The notes beneath the pieces were generated by a model that saw nothing but the letters and a program-made list of their open reading frames with translations, was not told where the DNA came from and made no database searches. The position numbers and the translations under genes are program-made. Of a stretch of 22,119 nucleotides of DNA, positions 16,803 through 22,119 are shown in pieces. Source of the DNA: Bryobacterales bacterium (lineage in GTDB: Bacteria; Acidobacteriota; Terriglobia; Bryobacterales; Bryobacteraceae); the NCBI GenBank assembly GCA_003132865.1, contig PKYZ01000449.1, positions 1-22,119 on the forward strand, read 5' to 3'. The stretch's first letter is position 1. Each line of letters opens with the position of its first letter.

Positions 16803-18089
16803 CTACACGCGCGGGAGTTCGTAGGGCCTCCTGTACTCCTTCGTGAGATAGGCGTTGGCGGTCTTGTCGTCGCCGAAGGTCTCAGTTGATGGGTCGAAAA
16901 CGATGGTGCGCCCCAGATGGTGCGCAATATTCCCGAGATGGCAGATCGTCGTACTCAGCCGCCCCACTTCGATATCCGCGTTCGGCCGGTCCCTGCTCTT
17001 CAACGCGTCCAGGAAATCCTTCTCGTGCGATCCCCCTGTATCTTTGACGGTGCGCACCGCCTCGCCATCCTTGTTGTAGGCGGTCCAGCTTGATCCGCCG
17101 ATCACCAGTGCGCCATCATTACCATGAAACGCCGCGCCGAACTGCGTGCCTTCGAGCGGCCGGTTCTTGCTGAAGCTGCGCAGTTCCCAGACGAGCATGA
17201 AGTCGCCGTAATCGTACGTTACCACCTGCGTGTCGGGAACCTCCTTCGCGTCGTCGAGCCAGTAAATACCGCCGTTGCTCGCTACTCGTTTCGGCAGACA
17301 ATTGTGCAGGCCTCGCATCGACTGGATGCCCCACATCGCCAGGTCGAGCACGTGTACGCCCTGGTTCCCGATCTCGCTATTGCCGTAGTCCCAGAAGAAA
17401 CGCCAGTTGTAATGGAACCGGTTGGGATTGAACGGTCTGTTGGGAGCCGGGCCGAGCCACACATCGTAATCGATGCCGGCTGGCGGAGACCCGTCCGGCG
17501 GTCTCCCGATGCTTTCGCGCACCTGCGAGTGCCACGCCTTCACCAGGCAGATCTTTCCCAGCTTGCCGGTTGCCAGGTATTCGATGGCGCTCTTGCAGTA
17601 TTCGCTGCTGCGCCGCTGGGTCCCGACCTGCACGATCCGGTTGTATTTGCGCGCTGTATCGCCAATCAAATGCCCCTCGTGTATGGTCTGGCATACCGGC
17701 TTTTCCAGATAGAGATCCTTGCCGGCCTGGCAGCCCAACAAAGCAATGTGCGTGTGCCAGTGGTCCGGTGTCGCGATGATTACGCCGTCGATATCCGTGT
17801 CGTCGAGCACGCGCCGGAAATCCTTGACTTGGACGACGGCCTTGTTCTGCGCTTTCTCGATCTCGGCGCCCACCTTGTGGAGAACGGCTTCATCTAGATC
17901 GCAAAAGGTCTTGATCTCGGCCCCTTGCTGAATCGCGCGAGTAGCGTCACCGCGCCCCTGGTTGCGTCCGCCGATCAGGGCTAGCACTACACGGTCGTTT
18001 GCGCCTTTGACGCGCGCGTCCCATGGAAGCAGGGAGCCGGCGGCAACCACCCCGGCGTTCTTCACGAAAGATCTGCGATTCTCATCCAT
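16803..18089 (-). CDS. Tat-exported Gfo/Idh/MocA-family oxidoreductase
   Basis: The start at ATG 18089 follows GGGAGGATCAGA and gives 428 residues. The leader ENRRSFVKNAGVVAAGSL is a twin-arginine signal. A Rossmann domain follows: VLALIGGRNQGRG (35-47) binds the nicotinamide cofactor, IIATPDHWHTHIA (104-116) and DLYLEKPVCQT (125-135) carry the conserved Glu-Lys-Pro, where the lysine takes part in catalysis. The C-terminal substrate domain includes WDYGNSEIGNQGVHVLDLAMW and HEKDFLDALKSRDRP. Family members oxidise or epimerise sugars and cyclitols, often with cofactor bound tightly enough to be exported, as in glucose-fructose oxidoreductase. It lies between the small ORF upstream and the PQQ quinoprotein downstream, which suggests successive oxidation of one substrate. 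All key residues are present; the substrate is unknown. Confidence 0.92.
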   Translation of the reverse strand: MDENRRSFVKNAGVVAAGSLLPWDARVKGANDRVVLALIGGRNQGRGDATRAIQQGAEIKTFCDLDEAVLHKVGAEIEKAQNKAVVQVKDFRRVLDDTDIDGVIIATPDHWHTHIALLGCQAGKDLYLEKPVCQTIHEGHLIGDTARKYNRIVQVGTQRRSSEYCKSAIEYLATGKLGKICLVKAWHSQVRESIGRPPDGSPPAGIDYDVWLGPAPNRPFNPNRFHYNWRFFWDYGNSEIGNQGVHVLDLAMWGIQSMRGLHNCLPKRVASNGGIYWLDDAKEVPDTQVVTYDYGDFMLVWELRSFSKNRPLEGTQFGAAFHGNDGALVIGGSSWTAYNKDGEAVRTVKDTGGSHEKDFLDALKSRDRPNADIEVGRLSTTICHLGNIAHHLGRTIVFDPSTETFGDDKTANAYLTKEYRRPYELPRV

Positions 18090-18100
18090 TCTGATCCTCC

Positions 18101-18328
18101 CTAACCAGCGAGCGTAACCTGTCCCCCGGTCACGTCGGATTTCAAGTCGATTCGCGCGTGGCGCTCGAAGCGCTCGCTGAAGCACTCGTCCGCGACTTTG
18201 ATGGCGACGATGCGATTAAAGTAGGCCACCGTCCGAGTGTCCGGCAATCCGGCCAGATCACGTTTGTGGAGCGGCCGGCCCATTTTCATGCTAGCGCCCG
18301 TCACCGCAAACTGCTTGCGGGTCAGCAC
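18101..18328 (-). CDS. Small uncharacterised ORF coupled to the URO-D-like gene
   Basis: I do not recognise this 75-residue product. It starts with GTG at 18328, overlapping the TGA of the upstream URO-D-like gene as GTGCTGA, and GGAGGAG lies about nine bases upstream, inside that gene. It ends 11 bases before the Gfo/Idh start, so it fits the operon exactly. The N-terminus LTRKQFAVTGAS resembles the charged start of a Tat leader but has no following hydrophobic core. The remainder is hydrophilic and basic, with YFNRIVAIKVADECFSERFE and an end of SDVTGGQVTLAG. It could be a real small protein, or what is left of a larger exported one. Translation signals favour expression; conservation is not tested. 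Confidence 0.45.
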   Translation of the reverse strand: MLTRKQFAVTGASMKMGRPLHKRDLAGLPDTRTVAYFNRIVAIKVADECFSERFERHARIDLKSDVTGGQVTLAG

Positions 18329-19386
18329 CGGCCAAACTCCTCCACGGCTTCGTATAAGGCCACCACGTTTTCGGTGGGGGTGTTGGATTGCAGGTTGTGG
18401 CAGGGCGCCACCACATAGCCTTTACACCGGCGGAAGATCCGGATGTTCTCGCCGACCTCGCGCCGCACGTCCTCCCGGCTGCCGAACGGGAGCGTGTGCT
18501 GGTTATCAACGCCGCCGTGGAATACGACGCCGGCGCCAAAATCACGAGCCAAACCTTCCCGCTCCATGCCCTTCGCGCGCCACTGGATGGGGTTCAAGAT
18601 ATCGATGCCGATGCGCAGCAGGTCTGGGAGCACGGGCCGAATCGCGCCATCGTCGTGATGAAAGGCTCGCTTCCCGGCCGCATGCGCTATTTCGGCCATT
18701 TGGGCCAGCCGTGGCAGAATGAAGCGCCGGATCGCGCGGGGGCTCATGAGCTGCGATTCCTGCGTGCCCAGATCCTCGGCGACGTAGACAAAATCAAACA
18801 GGTCGCCGGCCGCCTCGATGCTGTTGCGCACGATCGCTTCGAACAAGGCGTGGATGCGGCCCATCAGAGCATCGGCGAAATCCGGATTGGCGATGACATC
18901 CTCAAGCGCACGCTCGATGCCGCGCAGGCGGCAATAGAGGTAGTAAGGCTCGTAAGCCACGCCGAGCACGGGATACTCGGGATGATACTGGGCGCACTCG
19001 GCCCGCAGACCCGCGTAGTCGAAATCACGCGCGTCCGGCCAGGGGCAGGAATCGATATCGGAGATGGTTTCGGCCTTCGCGAGCGGAGCTTTGGCGATCT
19101 CCTCATAGACACCGAGGCCGTCGCCGTATTCGATTGGGCGGGTTTCGATGCCGAACAGGCTGAACAGCGACGGCAGGTGCCAGGTATCTTCTTTCGCTCT
19201 GGGGTGGCGGGCTCCCAGCAGGACGCATTTGTCGATACCCAGCCGCTGCCAGAGCGCGCGGTCGGAAGGGCAGCCGAGGTCGCGTTTGAGCCGATCGGTG
19301 ATCTCGGAAGTGCCCCAGTAATCACAAGGGACACGGTCGGGACGCTCGCCCCGGAACAGTGCCATCCAGCGTTCGCGAGGTGTCAT
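18322..19386 (-). CDS. Uroporphyrinogen decarboxylase (URO-D)-like family protein
   Basis: The 354-residue protein has the URO-D / corrinoid methyltransferase barrel signature. It opens MTPRERWMALFRGERPDRVPCDYWG, characteristic of the URO-D-like branch used outside haem synthesis. Later elements are FDFVYVAEDLGTQESQLMSP, AGKRAFHHDDGAIRPVLPDLLRIG, DILNPIQW, VVFHGGVDNQ and KGYVVAPCHNLQSNTPTENV. The last segment has a Cys-His pair (PCHNLQ) of the kind found in zinc-dependent methyltransferase relatives. No leader is seen, so it is cytoplasmic. It is the first gene of the minus-strand run down to 13831. True HemE is unlikely because the N-terminal substrate-binding motifs of HemE are absent and no other haem genes are present. 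Such proteins occur often in sugar-catabolic clusters of soil bacteria with no proven reaction. No strong ribosome-binding site is visible before ATG 19386. Confidence 0.88.
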   Translation of the reverse strand: MTPRERWMALFRGERPDRVPCDYWGTSEITDRLKRDLGCPSDRALWQRLGIDKCVLLGARHPRAKEDTWHLPSLFSLFGIETRPIEYGDGLGVYEEIAKAPLAKAETISDIDSCPWPDARDFDYAGLRAECAQYHPEYPVLGVAYEPYYLYCRLRGIERALEDVIANPDFADALMGRIHALFEAIVRNSIEAAGDLFDFVYVAEDLGTQESQLMSPRAIRRFILPRLAQMAEIAHAAGKRAFHHDDGAIRPVLPDLLRIGIDILNPIQWRAKGMEREGLARDFGAGVVFHGGVDNQHTLPFGSREDVRREVGENIRIFRRCKGYVVAPCHNLQSNTPTENVVALYEAVEEFGRC

Positions 19387-19466
19387 GGGTCAGCTATTGG
19401 CGTGCCAGAACGGCCGGAGCCGGGCGGCACCTCTGGATTTTTTCGTTTCCGTCCCGCATATTGTAG

Positions 19467-19472
19467 TACAAT
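19467..19472 (+). promoter_or_regulatory. Possible -10 element for the six-hairpin glycosidase gene
   Basis: TACAAT lies 33 bases before the ATG at 19505, in the 118-base divergent region shared with the URO-D-like gene. No good -35 is found at the usual distance, and the gene has no strong ribosome-binding site, so this call is tentative. Confidence 0.25.
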
Positions 19473-19504
19473 CGGGCCGCAATAACTGTTGCTAGACTAC
19501 TCTC

Positions 19505-21312
19505 ATGTTTGCACGAGTGCTTCCTTTTTTACTGGCACTGTCATGCGGCGTGCCGGCGGATGCGCAAGACGCGCAAGACCTGCGATTCCATTCGGTGTTC
19601 CTCCGGGTGGAGATGGCGGCCGGCCAGCCCAATTTCAAGACCCTGGCGGTGGACTCCTTAGGCAAGAATAAGTTGGACCTGAACACCATGCAGCCGTTGC
19701 GGGTACCAGCCACAGCGTACCGCGTGTCGCGAATGGGACAAAGGGTGGAATACCGGTCCGGCGAGGGGGCGGCGGAATGGGCCTTTCAGTTTGCGGACCG
19801 CCGAGTTACCATTCGATCCACATACTCGGAAGCCAACCCGCCCAAGCCCCTGGTGCTGAACTTCGACCCGATCCTGTGCCACGCCACCGTGTTGGGGCTG
19901 TTCAACGACGACGGTGCGGTCCGGCTGCCCGCGCTGCTGCATTTTCCCGATCACGGCACGTTTAGGATTCGAGCGACGGCGCCGGGGTTGGCGCTCGGAT
20001 ACGACGCCCTGCGCGATAGCGACAATTTCGTTCGCGTGACTTTTCCGGCGGCCACCCCGGCACGGCGGCAAATCGAGTACCAGTTGGAGGTAGCGGCGAT
20101 CTACCCGGGCGGTCCCCAAGTGGCGAACGATCCGCGGTTGGATGGGTTCCGCCGCGATTTCCTCAATATCTTCCAGATCAACCCGCGGTTGCGGGTCTTG
20201 GCCAACCACGCAGCCAGCGACCCCTGCGCCTTTACGGTCTATATGTATTCGGCCGTTGCGGTGAAGGCGCCGCCGCTGGCCGAGTGGTTGACCGCGCTGG
20301 ACCTGCTGCGCCAGACGCTGGACCGCTACGCAGGCGGTATGAAAGCCTACGGCATGGCTCACTACGGCGATTCGAGGGGACTGCCGTACGACTTCCTGGA
20401 CACATACCCTTCGCTGGTGATGGCAGCAGGGGACTACGCGCGGACGAGCCATGACAAGGCGTGGGTCGAACGCAACTATGCGGTCGTGAAGAGCTGGGCA
20501 GACAAGATCATCCAGTTCGACAGGGACGGCGACGGCCTCATGGAGTATCCGCTCAGCGGCAACTCGGGTTCTTGACGAGGCTGGTGTCGATCCGGCCGTC
20601 GAACTGGTGGGACACCATTGGTTTCGCGCACAAAGACGCTTACGCGAACGCGCTGGCTTACCGTGCGTTGACCGCGATGCCGGAAATCGCGCGGATGAGC
20701 GGGCGAACGGAAGAAGCCGGCACGTATACCGCGCAGGCGGCCAAGCTGAAAGGCTCGTATTACGACACTTTTTTCAATCCGGCGACGGGCGTGCTGGCTG
20801 GTTGGAAAAGCGCCGACGGCAAACTTCACGATTATTATTTCCTCTTCGTGAACGGCGCGGCGGTGACGTACGGTCTGCTGACTCGCGAGCAAGGCAACCG
20901 CGTCTGGGACAAGCTGCTGACGAAGATGAAGGAAGTGGGCTACACGCGGTTCGACCTGGGCTTACCGGGCAATCTGATTCCGATCCGGCGCGAGGACTAC
21001 GTGCACCTGGAGAAGCGCTGGGGCGGGCCGGAGCGGGAGGACGGGTCGGACGCATTTCAGATCTACGAGAACGGCGGCGCGACGGCCTGTTACGCCTGGT
21101 TCACGCTGCAGGCGCTTTACGATTTGGGGCGAAAGGCAGAAGCGGATGTCATGCTCTACCCCATGCTGAAGGCATTTGAAGACGGCGGGTTCCAGGGCCG
21201 GGGGCCGGATGGGATGACCTACGACTGGAAGGACTGGAACGGCGGACCGCACGGCTACGAAGGACTCCTGGTGGACGGCTACATGACACTCCTGGCGGCC
21301 CTGCCGCAGTGA
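19505..21312 (+). pseudogene. Exported six-hairpin glycosidase-like protein, one frameshift
   Basis: The first part (19505-20575) has a signal peptide (MFARVLPFLLALSCGVPADAQ), a beta-rich N-terminal domain (about 25-215) and the start of an alpha/alpha barrel: GDSRGLPYDFLDTYPSLVMA and FDRDGDGLMEYPLSGNSGS, then TGA. The next frame resumes at once with TRLVSIRPSNWWDTIGFAH and runs to 21312, with AYANALAYRAL, FVNGAAVTYGLL, FQIYENGGATACYAWF and GGPHGYEGLLVDGYMTLL. Adding one G in TCTTGACGAGG (about 20571-20577) turns the stop into Trp and gives GNSGSWTRLVSIRPSNWWD, a continuous protein of 602 residues. The fold belongs to the six-hairpin glycosidase superfamily (GH15/63/78/95-like); I cannot name the family or sugar. 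Without correction, the product stops after 356 residues and loses most of the barrel. It is divergent from the oxidoreductase operon. Confidence 0.78.
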
Positions 21313-21566
21313 AGGGGCGTGACGGGCCACCAGGCCAACGGCCGCCTCCACTGCATTGGCTTAAACTGAGAGCACTACACGAGGCACGCCATGAAAACCA
21401 AGCTTGTGGTATCTGCTCAACTCGACGCTTGCGCCGGAGGACATGCTCTGATGCCATAGGGAGCGGAACCGCTCGATCATTTCCGGGAACCATACTCTTT
21501 GCGCGTCACCTGCGGCCATGTCTGGACCATTGTAGTGCCGCTCCGGAGCGCCTATTTGATCGACAG

Positions 21567-22119
21567 TTAGCTTGCGAAGACGTAAGTGTTCAGGAAGTCG
21601 TTGCGGAACTTCGCTTTCGGATCGTACTTCGTCGCCAGTTCGATGAACCCCGTCATCCGTTCATACCTCGACCGCAATTCGGCCGGGGACAGCGCAAACA
21701 GCTTGCCCCAGTGAGGGCGGGGCTGAAATGGGGAGAGCTCCTTTTCTATGACGGGAAGCAGGCGCCTGACTGCCGGCCAGTCCGGCTTCCAGGTGAAGTG
21801 GATCGTCACGCTTGGTTGCCGGTAGCAGGTGCTCATCCACAGCTCATCGGCCGCGATGGTGCGGATCTCTGAGATCAGCAGGTGCGGAGTCACCTGGTCG
21901 CGCAGCCGCTCCACCGCCAGGATTGCGTCGATGGCGTTGCGCCGAGGCACGAAGTATTCCGACTGGAGTTCCTTCCCGGCGCTCGGCGTGAAGCCCATGC
22001 GGAAGTGGGGCAACCGGTCGTACCAGGGGCCGGGCACGCCCATCTGTTCGGTGCAGTTCTCGGCGGAAAGCTCGGCAATCGGGTGAAGGTTCCGGGCTGC
22101 GAGCTTCGCGCCGAAGAAC
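21567..22119 (-). CDS. Alditol/D-arabinono-1,4-lactone oxidase, C-terminal part (cut by window edge)
   Basis: The frame is open from the window end (FFGAKLAARNLHPIAEL) to the stop at 21567, giving about 183 C-terminal residues. GKELQSEYFVPRRNAIDAI, SEIRTIAADELWMSTCY, SVTIHFTWKPDW, PFQPRPHWGKLFAL and YDPKAKFRNDFLNTYVF match the substrate-binding domain of ALO-type VAO-family flavoenzymes. The PHWGK motif is typical of alditol (xylitol/sorbitol) oxidases and aldonolactone oxidases, which oxidise polyols or sugar lactones and reduce oxygen to hydrogen peroxide. The FAD-binding N-terminus lies outside the window, so a leader cannot be judged. It is convergent with the six-hairpin glycosidase gene, with 254 bases between them that hold no other gene. 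Oxidation of a sugar derivative agrees with the theme of the neighbouring genes. Confidence 0.88.
   Translation of the reverse strand, partial: FFGAKLAARNLHPIAELSAENCTEQMGVPGPWYDRLPHFRMGFTPSAGKELQSEYFVPRRNAIDAILAVERLRDQVTPHLLISEIRTIAADELWMSTCYRQPSVTIHFTWKPDWPAVRRLLPVIEKELSPFQPRPHWGKLFALSPAELRSRYERMTGFIELATKYDPKAKFRNDFLNTYVFAS

Noticed and set aside
18388..19485. Long plus-strand open frame opposite the URO-D-like gene
   Set aside because: It is the mirror of a well-supported coding gene; the translated sequence has no domain and reflects codon bias on the other strand.
21539..21550. Perfect palindrome CGCTCCGGAGCG between convergent genes
   Set aside because: Hairpin-capable, but no T-tract follows on either strand, so I do not call it a terminator; short GC palindromes are expected by chance.

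Overview
The window looks like chromosomal DNA from an Acidobacteriota relative, most likely of the Bryobacterales / Solibacter type. This is inference from gene content: many exported enzymes with twin-arginine leaders (amidase, DegT aminotransferase, nitrilase-like hydrolase, Gfo/Idh/MocA oxidoreductase), a secreted Tricorn-type protease, a PQQ dehydrogenase, a GH3 enzyme, a ceramidase-like hydrolase, and a small zinc-ribbon protein of a kind I associate with this phylum. No rRNA, tRNA, CRISPR array, intact transposase or integrase was seen.

Left part (1-4283): the decayed edge of a DNA phosphorothioation (Dnd/Dpt) associated island. It holds a broken FtsK/HerA-type translocase remnant, an apparently intact Dnd-associated putative methyltransferase, a 376-base stretch with no recognisable gene, an amidase cut off inside its catalytic serine motif, and a LigD-type DNA ligase pseudogene with three separate lesions. 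Three of the four genes here are broken.

Middle part (4395-13823): a large exported Tricorn-like protease (minus strand) preceded by a plausible promoter, a tandem 11-base repeat and a leader hairpin; a Tat-exported DegT/DnrJ-type PLP protein; a 78-residue zinc-ribbon protein; and a divergent pair made of a neutral-ceramidase-like hydrolase and a GH3 protein sharing a 64-base intergenic region. The GH3 protein has unusual residues where the catalytic nucleophile and the Lys-His substrate-binding pair are expected.

Right part (13831-22119): a minus-strand run reading from 19386 down to 13831 contains a uroporphyrinogen-decarboxylase-like protein, a small coupled ORF, a Tat-exported Gfo/Idh/MocA oxidoreductase, a PQQ quinoprotein with one frameshift, and an exported nitrilase-superfamily hydrolase. 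Divergent from it is an exported six-hairpin glycosidase-like protein, also with a single frameshift. The window ends inside an alditol/aldonolactone oxidase gene. Together these suggest extracytoplasmic breakdown and oxidation of sugar-containing or lipid-linked compounds and peptides. The substrate is not shown by the sequence.

Two kinds of gene damage should be kept apart. The left-edge genes carry multiple lesions and look truly decayed. The PQQ dehydrogenase and the six-hairpin glycosidase are each perfect except for one missing base, and could be either recent mutations or sequence errors.
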